From Peromyscus leucopus (Eukaryota > Chordata > Mammalia > Rodentia > Cricetidae), in assembly GCF_004664715.2 (NCBI RefSeq), contig NC_051069.1, forward strand, positions 14,508,226-14,572,225: a DNA stretch of 64,000 bases, in the 5' to 3' direction. The position numbers were made by a program, and so were the translations under genes. Shown in pieces: positions 42,745 through 53,912 of this stretch. Each line of letters begins with the position of its first letter. Position 1 is the stretch's first letter. The notes beneath the pieces are model-generated. The model was not told the origin of the DNA, did no database searches, and was given only the letters and a program-made list of their open reading frames with translations.

Positions 42745-44250
42745 CTCTAGCTGTGCGCCCCCCGCCCCCCCCTCCCCGCCACCAACCAAGCTTGGCCAGA
42801 TTGGTTCAGCACAGGGCCTCTCCAGTCCTCCATCCTCCTTCCAATACCCACAGGGAGCCCTCCTTCTCAGCGGACCCTTCCTCCCCCAGCCCCGCCTTCC
42901 CTCCGAAGCTGGACTCCCCTACTCACAGAGGGTGGGGGCACCGGCTTTTCCTCCAAGCAGCGTCGGGGGCCGAGCCCCAAGACGAGGTTGGGGGGCCCCC
43001 AAGGCTCCCCTAGGGCGGGCTTCTCTCTCTGGACCCTTCGGCTCTTGGCCTCAGGAAGGTCCTCCGAGCGGTGACCGGAGACATCTGGGCGGTGGGAGGG
43101 GGCGGGGCCTCCACGCACCGGGGAAGGGGGCAGGAAAAATCTCCCACCACGCCCGCCAGGCTCCGGGTCGCGAGGGTCCGGAGGGCTCAGGGGCCCCGAG
43201 GCCACAGGTGACCCGGGCCGAAGCGACGCCGGTCGGGTCCGGGCGACTGAACCAAAGTCGGAAGGCTGGGGAGGGCACCGGGATCCCCTCAGCCCACGCC
43301 CGGCATTCCCCGGGCTCCGCAGGGTTCGCGATTCTCTCGGTCCAGTCCAGTTCGGCGTGTCTGGGCCCCTCCGGGGTCTGTCCTGCCCCTGGCTTGCCTT
43401 GCCCTTCCCGAGCTGGCACTGCCAGGCGTCCGGGGCGCACTCAGCCGGGACCCAGAATGTCCGCGCTCCGGTCCGGGCAGCGTCCGGAGCGACCGCAGAA
43501 TCCGCTCAGCCTTAGCCGGGCAGTCGGCTCGCTCCACCGTGGGCAAAGTCCGGATTCCTTCGAGTCCCGGGGGAGGGGCGGCAGCGGTGGCCTGGGGGAC
43601 CCGGTGTCCAGCACAGCGTAGATGAGCGCACGAGGTCTGGGGGCCTTGGCGCGGCGGGGCTAAGCAGAAGAAGCAAAGGAGAGCAGAGGGGGCGAGCGAG
43701 GCGCCAGGGAGCCGATGGAGGAGGCGCGGCGGGCCCGGCCGGGCACACGGGGCGCGCAGCCTCCGCTAGGCTCCACCGCCTCCTGCGCGCTCGCTCACGG
43801 CTCCGCGCCTCGCGGCCCCGGGCGCCGGGCGGCTGCCAATGGGGCAGAGGAGGCACCGGGGCGGCTCAGGCCTCTCTCCCCGGCTCCTTCGCCCCTCGCC
43901 CTGCCCTGCACTGCCCGCCCGGCTCCGCGGGCCTGGCCGGCTGTCCCCGAGCGCCGCCGCGCCCCGCCGGACTGGCCGCCCTGGCGGGCGCTGGCTCCCT
44001 CAAAGGCCGCCGGGCTCGCGCGGCTCCGCTCGCCTCGGCGCTGGCAGGGAAGGGGCCGGCCCTGCGCGCCGGGAGGGAGCTTTTAAAGCGACACACACGC
44101 CTCCCAGCACCCGGAGCGGAGCGCGCGAGCCGGGGGGTCTCGCCACCCCAGGGAGCCGGAGGGACCGAGCGCTGGCGGGGCTGGAGGAGGGCTAGCCAGG
44201 CCGCCGGCCGCTGCCCAGAGCGCACAGAGGCCCGCACTTGACTCTCAAGT
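42745..44250. promoter_or_regulatory. INSYN1: CpG island, INSYN1 promoter region
   Basis: CpG dinucleotides are dense through this interval and rare elsewhere in the window, densest at 43.4-44.2 kb. GGGGCGGGGC near 43100 is a GC box. On the minus strand CGCTTTAAAAGC (44090-44079) is a TATA-like element that would place a start near 44050. A candidate first-exon donor, GGAGCC followed by GTGAGC, lies on the minus strand near 43790. Exact starts cannot be fixed by eye. A plus-strand divergent transcript is also plausible. Confidence 0.75.
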
Positions 44251-45262
44251 TCCCTCGCCTCCCTTTCACACAATCCCTTGGCCCTTTTTCCCCCACTGCG
44301 GTGCACCCTGGGCTTCCCCTTCTGGCTCTTTCCCTCCTCTGCCATCATACTTCAAACTGCCCCAAATCTTATGTCAGTTCAGTAAATAGAAGCCAACCAA
44401 CCTTTAGTGAACACCTATTGTGTGGCACGGTCTAGCTGAGGGAGGGGGTAGTGAATACTGGGGTGTTTCGGTTCCTCTTGCTCTTCATCCAAATTCTCAT
44501 CAGTTTTTTATTTCCTTCCTTCCTTCCTTCCTTCCTTCCTTCCTTCCTTCCTTCCTTCCTTCCTTCCTTCCTTCCTTCCTTCCTTCCTTCCTTCCTCCCT
44601 CCCTCCCTCCCTCCCTCCCTCCCTCCCTCCCTCCCTGCTACTGCTTTCTTTCTTTCTTACAGGGCCTTCAGTGGGCCTTGTCCCCTGCTAGCTCTGTTGA
44701 GGAGGAAAAGTAACCCACGAGGACATTTCTTGAGCAGACTGAAGGGTGGTGCATGCAGAGCACAGGCAAGTTCTAGAAGCTTTGGTAATGTGGCAGGAAT
44801 GGGGTGCCAAGGAGGAAGCAAAGGCCAGCCACCTGTCCCCCACCTCTGAAGGTTCTTCCTAGGAAAGCAATCCTTGAGCTGAATCTTAACAGGGAAGTAG
44901 GAGTCTGGGTGACTGTGACCCGGGGGGAGGAGGGCTCAGCATCCCAAGAGGGAAAGTGGCTGGGAAGAAGGGCTCAGGAGCAGAAATCGGGGCGGGTAAA
45001 TTTCAGTCAAAGTGACCCTGTTGATACCATTGGGAAGACTCATCAGGAGACAAGAGGCCGTGGTTAGAAGCTTGGAATTTCCCCTATGGCAGAGGGAGCC
45101 CTGTGCTGGGCCAGGGGGTGGGGAGTGGGGGGACTCCTGTTTGCTCTCCTAGGAGATCCCTCCACACTCAGTCAATGGTGGGTTTGAGGAGGCCACAGCC
45201 AGCTGCCCAATTAGGAGGTTCGTGCTGCTTGAGTTGTGAGAGGCCAGCCAGAGTAGCCACAG
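44251..45262. other. Region upstream of INSYN1
   Basis: No gene is recognised. It is dominated by the TTCC/CCCT tract at 44511-44636. The remainder is unique sequence. Confidence 0.5.
44511..44636. repeat. (TTCC)n(CCCT)n polypyrimidine tract
   Basis: About 21 TTCC units pass directly into about 10 CCCT units, 126 nt without a purine, some 300-400 bp upstream of the INSYN1 CpG island. The CCCT part is G-quadruplex-capable on the minus strand. Confidence 0.95.
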
Positions 45263-45265
45263 AGA

Positions 45266-45417
45266 TGTGGTTTTTCAAGACAGGGTTTCCCTGTGTAGCT
45301 TTGGAGCCTATCCTGGATCTCACTCTGTAGACCAGGCTGGCCTCAAACTCAGAGAGATCCTCCTGCCTCTGCCTCCCGGAGTGCTGGGATTACAGGCATG
45401 CACCACCACCGCCCGGC
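45266..45417 (-). repeat. B1 SINE, antisense
   Basis: GGTTTTTCAAGACAGGGTTT CCCTGTGTAGC, GACCAGGCTGGCCTCAAACT and CACCACCGCCCGGC. It lies inside or next to a B3 fragment. Confidence 0.92.
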
Positions 45418-45570
45418 TGCATGTGGTGCTCTTGCAGAGAATCAGGGTTTGGTTACAGCCATCCAGTTCCACAGGATCTGAGGGCATCACAGACACACAT
45501 GAGGTACACATACATGCAGGCACAACACTCATGCACATAAAATAAAATCAATATATCTAAAAAACGTTTT
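45418..45570 (+). repeat. B3 SINE fragment
   Basis: GGTGCTCTTGCAGAGAATCA GGG, CCAGTTCCACAGGATCTGAG and ACATACATGCAGGCACAACA with an AT-rich tail ATAAAATAAAATC. Confidence 0.75.
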
Positions 45571-47423
45571 AAATTAAAATCAGAGAGAGAAAGAGAGGAA
45601 GACAAAGATAGAGAAGGAGAAGGAAGATGAGGAGGAGGGCTGAGGACTTGGAGCTGGATGGGGCGAAGGAACATTGCTTGGTGAAATCATTTGGTGATTT
45701 CCTTAGACCCTGAACTTTGAAAAGGGGTGGAGGGAGTCCTATGTTTCTAGTTTACAGGCGAGGCTGAGTAAATGGTTGTGTGTATCTGAGTGGTCTGGGG
45801 TGAAGAGAAGGCTACGCAGAAAAGGAAAATAGGTCTCTGTTCACAGAAGTGCTAGGGCTTGGCAGTGGCGGGCTTAGGATGGTTATTTTGGCTTATCCTC
45901 AGAGGAAATGAGATATTAAGCAGGTTAGCTGTGCGGAAGTAACATTGGCAGCATCAGGACCAGGTTGGCAGCTTGGAAGAGTCCAAGAGTAAGATAGGGA
46001 AGTAACCGTCAGGGAGGTAGGGATAGAGCCCAGGGAGGTGTCCAGAGGCTCAACCCGCACCGCACCGTGTCAAAGGCTGCTCTTGAGAGAAGGGAAGGGA
46101 ATTCTTCATTGACCTTCACACTTAGGAGGCAATTGGTGACTGGCAGGGACAATTTGCTCTGTGTGTAGGTGGATGAGCAGGGAACACAGAAGCCACAGTG
46201 TTAGGATTCAAGACTGAATGGCTGGTGAGGAAGACATTTCAAAAGCCGGGTAGACAGAAGTCCAGCTCCTGAACTACAGAGGCAGGGAGGGCTGAGGACT
46301 TGGAGCTGGATGGAATTTTAAGGGGGCCTAAGGGGTCCAGAATTTAGGACAGTGATGGTGGTATAGGTATCAATAGTTTAACTTGGCCTCTGAATCCTCT
46401 CAGAGGTTAAATTCTCAGGGTTTTCTAGAACCACCAGGAATTTCCTCCTCTGCTGCCTTTTGATGGTACTTAGCTGTCTAGGCTGGGGACAGAGTCTCTC
46501 AAGGGGGTGGCTCCAGAGATCCCACCAATGACTTGGCTTAAATTTGTCATAAAATGCACACGGTAGCACAGTTACCATTATACCTAGAGTCCATAGCTCT
46601 GTGGCATTAGGTACATTGTGTAGAAGTCACACAGTCCCAGCCCTGCTTCTGCAGAAGCTATGGTGCTGGGAGGCAGCCAGCACCAAGTATGGACTAAGCC
46701 TGCAGCAGTGACATGAGTGTCTCATTTTAGGCTTGGGACTGTCTGCTATGGGCCACAGTGGGGGTGATGTGCTTGAATTGGGGGTGTTGGGAGCCCATGA
46801 GGCTTCAGAGTAATACTTACTAACTGGCTTGGGGCTCATTAGGAAATTCAGTGCTTAGAAGGGGGAGGTGACATTTCTTTTGTCTTCTGCGTGGCTCAAA
46901 CTATGCTTAGGACCTGTCCATAGCTGGACCATACAGGAGGGCAGCCAAGACAGAAGATGCGGGTGCCAGTGAACAAATCCAGTGAAGAATGGTTGGGCTG
47001 GCTGGGGTCGACTGGGGAAGAGCAGACTCAGAGAAGGTGATTCTGATCAGGAATCTTGGAAGATCTGCCATAGGATGGAGGGAGTAGACAGATGTAGGAG
47101 TGTTCAGACTTACTTCCCTGAGTTTGGGGGAATTACCGCCCTCACTTCCTCGCACACATGGCCAGATGTCCCATCCTCCAGGCTCAGCTTTGCTCCACCC
47201 ACTACCTCCTCCTTTCCCAGGTAGTCTTCCCCAATCCTTTAGTCTACAGGAAGCATTGTTTTGCCCTTAACCAAATACTCCCCAGGATGTTTATTTGTGT
47301 GCTAGCTGTGTGACATTGAGCAAGTCCTTTAACCTCTGTGAGTGGGGATAAGGGACCCATAAGCATTTTTATATTTTTCTGAATTAGCTATCATGGAGCA
47401 GAGGGGTGGGGGAGGTTGTTTTC

Positions 47424-47426
<3 letters not shown>
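45571..47426. other. Intergenic, no gene seen
   Basis: Unique sequence with a GA-rich stretch near 45583-45645 and MIR-like wording at 47300-47350 (GCTAGCTGTGTGACATTGAG). No exon was recognised. Confidence 0.5.

Positions 47427-47468
<42 letters not shown>
47427..47468. repeat. Poly(T) tract of about 42
   Basis: An uninterrupted T-run with no recognisable SINE or LINE body attached on either side. Such runs are prone to length error in assembly. Confidence 0.9.
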
Positions 47469-47471
<3 letters not shown>

Positions 47472-48385
47472 GTCTCTTGGACTCAGGAAAAAATGGGACG
47501 GTAGCTGTACCCACTTTCCAGGACAGTGCCTGTCTCCTGTAGGTGCTCAGAGATGGTAGATGCGATCAGCTCTTATTAATGTCTTCACGCCTGTAAATGT
47601 ATTTCTCTTGGAGGCTGCGAACTCCATGTGGTGATGATGTCTGTGCGTGTCCTCCCTGTCTCTCACACGGACCGGTGTAGTGGATGGTGACAGCTAGTGA
47701 CTCTTACCTCTCTTCCCTGATCTCCGTCATTTCACTTCTGACATCCTCTTCCTTTGGGGAATGTCTTTCTGTTGTCACACATTTGCCGTGGGCTGTCAGT
47801 TCAAGTACCAGTTCCTTTCATCCATCCCTGCTCTGCGGCCATCAGGTAGACAGACATGTGACTCAGGTGGCACCAACCATAGATGCCCCCCATCTTCCAG
47901 CCACAGTGATTGGTCCAAGGTGTGGGCATAGTACCAATCAGACTCCTTCCCTGGTATGTATGTGTTAATGACGGGAGGAAGAATGTTACTTCTTGTTTAG
48001 ATGCATCCTAGATGCTGTGAGCATCTTTCCTACCCAGTGTAGGAAGCCAAGTAGAACAAGAGAGAGTGGTTTAGAGAGGGTGTTGGCAGCATTGAGTCCC
48101 AGCTATGGTCCTCGTGACCTTGGCTCCTGTCCCTCTTCTTTCATTCCTGCAAGTGCGACATCTTACCCTCCTACAACATTTCTCCTATTATTCATTCCTC
48201 ATAGTGGGTTGTCCAAAGTTCCTGAGGTCCAAGGGCTAGGAGCAGTTGCCTATGGCCATGGAGGGAAGCATGAGAGCTTGGGAAGTTATTGTATCAGGCC
48301 GCCTTGGGTTTGGGTCTAGGTATTCCATTTGCTAGCTGTGTGGTCTGGGTTGTTTGAGTTTCTTTGTCTATAAAATGGGCAAAGT
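47469..48385. other. Intergenic, no gene seen
   Basis: Unique sequence with MIR-like wording at 48310-48375 (GCTAGCTGTGTGGTCTGGG, TCTATAAAATGGGCAAAG). No exon was recognised. Confidence 0.45.
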
Positions 48386-48580
48386 GGGCATGGGGAGAGG
48401 GCTCAGTGTACTGAAGATGCTTGTCACAGAAGCATGAGGACCTGAAAGCCAGGCATGGTGGCTCATGTTTGTAATCCCAACACTGGGGTGGTGGAGATAG
48501 GCCCACTGGGCAGCCAGCTTGGTGTAACTGGTGATTGCCAGGCCAGTGAGACATCCTGTCTCTAAGGAGGTGGATGGCAT
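48386..48580 (+). repeat. B3-like SINE
   Basis: GGGAGAGGGCTCAGTGTACT, AAGCATGAGGACCTGAAAGC CAGGCATGGTGGCTCATG and GGCCAGTGAGACATCCTGTC. Confidence 0.8.
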
Positions 48581-48609
48581 TCCACATGTCCACATTTCCA
48601 TTAACCATG

Positions 48610-48760
48610 TGACCAAATCACAGTTCCCAAGCCCCAGTTTCCCTCTTTGTCAATAGTTTCCTGATGATTAGCCTGAGGACTAAGTAAAACAATCCATGTA
48701 TAGTACTCAGCACAGCACTTAGCAGGCATTCAGTAAATCTTAGTTGTATTGGTATTGGGA
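48610..48760 (+). repeat. MIR SINE
   Basis: CCCCAGTTTCCCTCTTTGTC, ATAGTACTCAGCACAGCACT and GCAGGCATTCAGTAAATCTT AG match the MIR core and 3' end. Confidence 0.8.
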
Positions 48761-49375
48761 TCCGGGGAATTTTTCTGAAAACAATGGTTGGAATGAAAGG
48801 ATCACACCAGACGTAGTGGGAAATGTTTAGAGAGAGACACATCTGAGACTTCAGAAGAAAACCACTTCAGGCTGACAGGGTCCATCTAACCCTCTTTGGC
48901 TGGACAACGATGAGGCTCCTCTTGGGAAATGCACATCCCAGGACATCCCCCACCATTTTCTACCCTTCATAGTCTCCCCAACAAGCTTCTCAAGAGTTCT
49001 CACCCACCGCCCTGGCTCTGTGCTCCCACTTGCTCCTGACCCTGCTGACCCATCTGCTGCGCTGCAGAACCAGAATCAACCTCACCCAGCAGAATCTAGT
49101 TCTTGTCAAGACCAGCAGGTGCTTTTTTTCCTCTGTCCAAGGTGATGGCGTTGTGGTTCCTGAGCCTGGGGACTCTGCTTGCTCCCCGAGCCTTGTCCTC
49201 TGTGGGAGAGGCACAGGTCTGCCTTTCTGATCTTGTCTTGCCTCTCTGCTGCTCCATTCATCCTATTTCTCCAGTGCCCAAAGTTGGTCTTTAGATTCTC
49301 ACCGAGTCCTCTTCTCACACCACTCATCTTTCTCAGGGCTGGAACATCCATGCCTCCTAAGCCCTTAACTGCATT

Positions 49376-49532
49376 TTCTTTTTTGGTTTTTTTTGAGACA
49401 GAGTTTCTCTGTGTAGCCATGGCTGTCCTGGAACTTTCTTTACAGGCCAGGTTGGCCTTGAACTCACAGAGATCCTCCTGTCTCTGCCTCCCAAGTGCTG
49501 AGATTAAAGGCGTGTGCCACCATGCCAGGATC
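49376..49532 (-). repeat. B1 SINE, antisense
   Basis: TTTGAGACAGAGTTTCTCTG, CCATGGCTGTCCTGGAAC, TTGGCCTTGAACTCACAGAG and GATTAAAGGCGTGTGCCACC. The CCATGGCTGTCC wording is the general murid/cricetid B1 form, older than the cricetid-type copies nearby. Confidence 0.9.
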
Positions 49533-49554
49533 TTGATTGCCTTTTCAATCTCTC

Positions 49555-49830
49555 AAGGAGGCTGTCTCTGGACATTTCCATGGTGATGACTTGCAGCTAC
49601 TTCCACCCCAACGTGCCCATGTCTGAACCCATTATCTTTCTCCTATATATGTCCCTTTCTGTCTTACCATCTCAGAGAATGGCTACCCCTTCACGAGCAC
49701 CACAAACTTAAGGTGTTTCTAATCTTCAGTTTCTCATATCTATGGAGTCACTCAATCCTGTTCCTTCTACCCTACTGATTGTAGTTACTGCAACTACTCG
49801 GCATTGGAGACTGCTTTCATTTTCTCTCTG
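49555..49830 (+). repeat. L2 LINE fragment
   Basis: CTGGACATTTCCATGGTGAT, CCAACGTGCCCATGTCTGAA and ATCTCAGAGAATGGC with CCACAAACTTAAG follow the L2 ORF2 region. No open frame of note. Confidence 0.55.
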
Positions 49831-50029
49831 GGGATGGCAGACCTGGGCTTGTGTCCATCAGCCCCTGCATGAGCCCATGACCTCCTGCTGGATCTTCCCA
49901 TTTTTCAGATTTACCCTGAGGAGCCTCCCTATTCCTCATCAAGACCCCCCAACCTTCATGTTTGGAGTCAGCTAGCTTTCTTTCATAATTACCTTCCTTT
50001 TCCTCCTTCTTTCCCTCCCCTGGGAGTCT

Positions 50030-50212
50030 CATATATTCCAGGCTATCCTCAAACTCCCCACGTAGCCAACAATGACCTTAAATGTGTGATCCTTCTGTTT
50101 TCACCTCCTTATTCCTGGGATCATAGGTGAGTGCCACCATCCCTGGGGTGGACCCAGGGCTCATACATGTTAGGCAAGCAATGCACTTGCTGAGTTACAT
50201 TCTCCTGGTGTC
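50030..50212 (-). repeat. B4-type SINE, antisense
   Basis: ATATATTCCAGGCTATCCTC AAACTCCC, TGGGATCATAGGTGAGTGCC and GTTAGGCAAGCAATGCACTT GCTGAG are reversed B1-like body and tRNA-like head. Confidence 0.8.
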
Positions 50213-50312
50213 AGCTTTCTGGCTCACCCATTTATAATTACCTCAGGGCTTTCCTGCCCATACAAGATAAGTTCATCTCCTTAGTGTGGTATCAATGTCT
50301 TTCCTGGAGTTT

Positions 50313-50456
50313 GATTTTTTTTTTTAGACAAGATCTCATGTGTACCCCTGGTCTGGAACTTACTATGTGGACCAGGCTGACATCGAACTCACGGAGATCT
50401 GCCTGCTTCTGTCTCCTTTGTGTTGGTATTAAGAGGTATGCCACTGTGGCCTGCAG
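50313..50456 (-). repeat. B1 SINE, antisense, diverged
   Basis: TTTAGACAAGATCTCATGTG, ACCAGGCTGACATCGAACTC ACGGAGATCTGCC and a decayed 3' part ending CACTGTGGCC. Confidence 0.8.
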
Positions 50457-50769
50457 GAGCTTGCCCTTGGCTGGCATTCCAGTCTTGTTGCCCTTTATCA
50501 CCCTTTGCTCCGTGCTCCTGAGGACTGAGCTACTTGAAGTCTCTCCGTGTTCATTCTCTGCCTGAAAAACTACCCTCTTCAGGTCATACCCCAGGCCCTC
50601 TTGGAGCTACAAGAACAGTGTTTGTCACACGCTGGCACAGCAAATCCACTTTGTCAACAAGACAATAAGCTGCTGAGAGCAGGTACTGTGCTTGCCCGTT
50701 CCCCCAAAGGCCAACAGCATTGGCAGATGCATTGAACAAGTTGCCCCATGAGCCAAGGCCTTCAGTTCA

Positions 50770-50839
50770 GTCTTCAGTTGAACATTCTGTTGCTGTGGGT
50801 CAAAGTCTTCAATTGAAAATTCTGTTGCTGTGCGTCAAA
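50770..50839. repeat. 35-bp tandem duplication
   Basis: GTCTTCAGTTGAACATTCTG TTGCTGTGGGTCAAA is repeated from 50805 with three differences. Confidence 0.92.
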
Positions 50840-50999
50840 TCTTTGTTAGAAAAAAATTCAGAATTTTCCTGGAAATGTAGCTTTATCCTCTGGCTTATAA
50901 AAAGTCATAGAGAAAGTGACTGCTGCTATGTCTAGAAGTTCAGCTTCTAGGTATATGATGGTGACCTGATACTTCTTTGTTTTATTTGCTTTTTTGCTT

Positions 51000-51162
51000 T
51001 TTTTTTTTTTTTTTGGTTTTTCGAGACAGGGTTTCTCTGTGTAGCTTTGCACCTTTCCTGGATCTTGCTCTGTAGACCAGGCTGGCCTCGAACTCACAGA
51101 GATCCACCTGCCTCTGCCTCCCGAGTGCTGGGATTAAAGGCATGCAACACCAACGCCTGGCC
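51000..51162 (-). repeat. B1 SINE, antisense (cricetid type)
   Basis: Poly(T), GGTTTTTCGAGACAGGGTTT, CTTTGCACCTTTCCTGGATC and GGATTAAAGGCATGCAACAC. One of the better preserved copies. Confidence 0.93.
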
Positions 51163-51165
51163 CGC

Positions 51166-51320
51166 TTTTTTTTTTTTATTTGTTTGTTTGAGACAGGGTA
51201 CTATGTAGCCATGCCTGGTCTGGAACTTGATATATAGATCAGGCTGGTCTCAATTTCACAGAGATTCAGCTGCCTCTGCCTCCTGAGTGCTGGCATTAAA
51301 GGTGTGCACCACCTGCTGTT
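51166..51320 (-). repeat. B1 SINE, antisense, second in tandem
   Basis: GTTTGAGACAGGGTACTATG, AGGCTGGTCTCAATTTCACA GAG and GCATTAAAGGTGTGCACCAC C. It directly follows another B1 in the same orientation. Confidence 0.88.
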
Positions 51321-52559
51321 TCTTGGTCAAGCACACTAGCATTACTCTGGAGGTCCAGGCTATTGCCAATATGAGTCTTGTTTTAGCCATCATGCCACAG
51401 AGAGGGAAATACAAGGTCTGAGTATTAGAGTTGCCATCCATCAACCAGTTAGGGAGCATTTGGACCTTGCTGGTAAGTGTCCCACCCCAGCTTTGCTGCC
51501 TGCTTTCTGAATATTTCAGCCAGGCTCTGCCACTTTCTCCAAAACACCCAGATTAGCCGTAGTGACCCCAACTTCTTTTTCAAGTCACCCCCTTGGTGTC
51601 TGTGCCCAAGCCTCAAATGCTCCTGGAGGACTTTTTCCTCAGAGTTCACGGTCATGTGTTGGATTCATGTTTGGCTGAATTACGTGGCATGAGGAACTGG
51701 GAAGTCTATGCTTTCATTCTCTTCACTGAGTATTTCACAACACTTTCCTGTCAACTGTGACAACATTTTGACTTTTGATTTTAATATGTTTACGTACAAA
51801 TATCTAGAGACAACTTTTTCTATCCAATATATCTGAGAGACAAATTGCTCAATTGATCTGAGCTGGCTATTGTCAGCTTCAAGGTATGTTGTGTGAATAT
51901 TGAATGAACTGCTAACCCATCTGTTTTTAATCTTTATGAAACAATATATTTTTGAGATGAACTAAGATGTAAAAAGCCAGAAGGCAGGAGCATGGTGCAT
52001 AGCTCCGGGGGACCTCTCCTCCCTGCCCTGTAATTCCTGTCCTATCCCAGGGGAGCCCTGTGCTGAGCCCTTCCTCACTGCTTGCCTCAGTCTCATCTGA
52101 GAATGGGATGCTCAGATACTCCAGGAAGACGGTATTCTGTGGCTCACAGCCACACACACCGCCCCATCAGTCTGCCAGCAGCCCCGGGAGCTGGGTGGTT
52201 GTCATCCCTGCTCCCTTCTGGGCCATCTTCTCCTGCTTTATTTCCTGCCTCTACTCTTCTGTCATTTAAATCTCCCTCTCTGTCTGTCTGTTTCTCAGCC
52301 CTGGCTCTTGTCCACCTGCATTTGAACCTTCTTTCCAGACTCTTCCATCTTAGAGCTGAGGCCTCACTGCCTCTCCTGGGGCTCTTGGTTTCCTGCATAG
52401 TCAGACTTGCCCAGGAGTCCTTGCGTCTCTGCCGTTCCTGCCCCTGCTATACGCATTCCTCTTCCTTCAGCAATCTCCACTCACCTCCACCACTTACCTG
52501 AAAAACCTTCAAAGCTAAGGTCACCTTGCCCTCCAAGATGCTCCATCCACAGGACACAT

Positions 52560-52880
52560 TTGAGCCCAATTTGACTTTTCTTCCTGCTGCATTTGGACAA
52601 TCAGCCACGCAGCTCTTGTCATCCATCTCCTTTCCCACTGCTGGAGGACACCTGGACCTACTGGGTTTCTGCTGGCTCCAGGCTCACAGCTAATGGGCTC
52701 TCCACCTGCTCGTCTTTGAACTCTAGGGTTGCTTAGGGCTCAGCTCTGCATCTTTTTCTCTCCACCTTTCTCTTTCCCCTCCACATCCTCTTCTCTGGTG
52801 ATAGCAGATCCCACTAGTGTGGCTCATTCCAAATCCAGATCTCTAGCCTTGACTCTTCTCAGCTTCATGTGGCTTAGCTG
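52560..52880 (+). repeat. L2 LINE fragment, tentative
   Basis: TTCTCTCCACCTTTCTCTTT CCCC, GGTGATAGCAGATCCCACTA and CCAAATCCAGATCTCTAGCC resemble L2 ORF2 wording, heavily decayed. Confidence 0.45.
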
Positions 52881-53353
52881 TTGTAATGAAGAACACTGCC
52901 TTCCCTGCTGAATTGACAGATACTGACCGATAAAGTTCAGGATGGTTAAGCAACTTGCTTGAGGTCACAGAGCTCATTTGTAGCAGGCTTCTTTTCAAAT
53001 ACCTTTAATTTTGATGCCTCTCTTAGCACATATACATGTGTCTTTATTAACAGTAATTACACCTTATTGTAGTGGATGTCCAATGATGCAGCTTCCCTGC
53101 TAAGCCATACTCTGTTAAGCAAGGACCATACTGTCTTATTCATTCTTTTGGTCCCACTTTGGAGTTCAGCATTGGATGGGGATGGAGGACTATGTGTGTT
53201 GACTGACTTTTGGTTAACAAGGCTACCACCTTCTTTTCTAAATTTAATTTCCTACCAGGCACCAATAGACTTCCTTGGCTCAGCTATGGATTATGTCTCC
53301 TTTTAATTTTCATTCCACCATAAGTCTTAGGAAGAATTATACTAATAACAAAT

Positions 53354-53525
53354 AGGCTGGGTGGTGGTGGCACATACCTTTAATACCAGCACTTGGGAGG
53401 CAGAAGCAGGTGGCTCTCTTGAGGTCAATGCCAGCCTGGTCTACAGATCGAGTTCCAAGAATCCTGTCTTGAAAAGCCAAAAACAAAACAAAACAAAACA
53501 AGAACAACAACAACAACAAAAAAAT
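53354..53525 (+). repeat. B1 SINE
   Basis: GGCTGGGTGGTGGTGGCACA TACCTTTAATACCAGCACTT GGGAGGCAG; long A-rich tail with AAAAC and AAC units. Confidence 0.9.
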
Positions 53526-53692
53526 AAGAGGCTAGAAATGATTGAGGCAACGATGATTGGCTCTGCAACATGCTCAGTGCTCCTACCTAATTCTGCCTTG
53601 TGGTCCTTCAGTCACTCTTGCTGTGGCCACTTTCCAACTGCAGAATCCTGTCTAGGGGCACCCCAACCCCACTTTAAGAAATCCTCCTTTAG

Positions 53693-53912
53693 GGAGGTGG
53701 AGATGTTCCTCAGTTGGTGGAGTGTTTTCCCGGCGTGGGAGAAATGTGGAATCCCCAGCATCGCATAAACCCAGTGTGAGGCGACCCACCAGTAATCGCG
53801 GCTCTGAAAAGGGAGAGGCCAGAGGATTAGAAGTTCAAGACCATCCTTCGCTGCATAGCCAGCTTTATGCCAGGTTGGGCTACATGAGACTCCGCCTCCA
53901 CCACAACAAAAA
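53693..53912 (+). repeat. B4-type SINE
   Basis: GGAGATGTTCCTCAGTTGGT GGAGTG head; AGAAGTTCAAGACCATCCTT and GGTTGGGCTACATGAGACTC body. Confidence 0.8.

Larger units (their letters stand above)
32100..44100 (-). other. INSYN1: INSYN1 (inhibitory synaptic factor 1) gene
   Basis: The span runs from the predicted cleavage site to the CpG island. INSYN1 is a postsynaptic scaffold component of inhibitory (GABAergic) synapses, known to associate with gephyrin and, as reported, with the dystroglycan complex. Two coding exons on the minus strand give 52 + 240 = 292 residues, the expected family length. The intron is about 8.9 kb. The convergent neighbour is CD276. The extent of the 5' non-coding exon(s) is estimated and uncertain. 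Confidence 0.85.

Noticed and set aside
42635..43621. 328-codon plus-strand open frame in the CpG island
   Set aside because: GC-rich DNA has few stops. The product is Pro/Gly/Arg/Ser-rich without a domain, and several overlapping frames on both strands are equally open.
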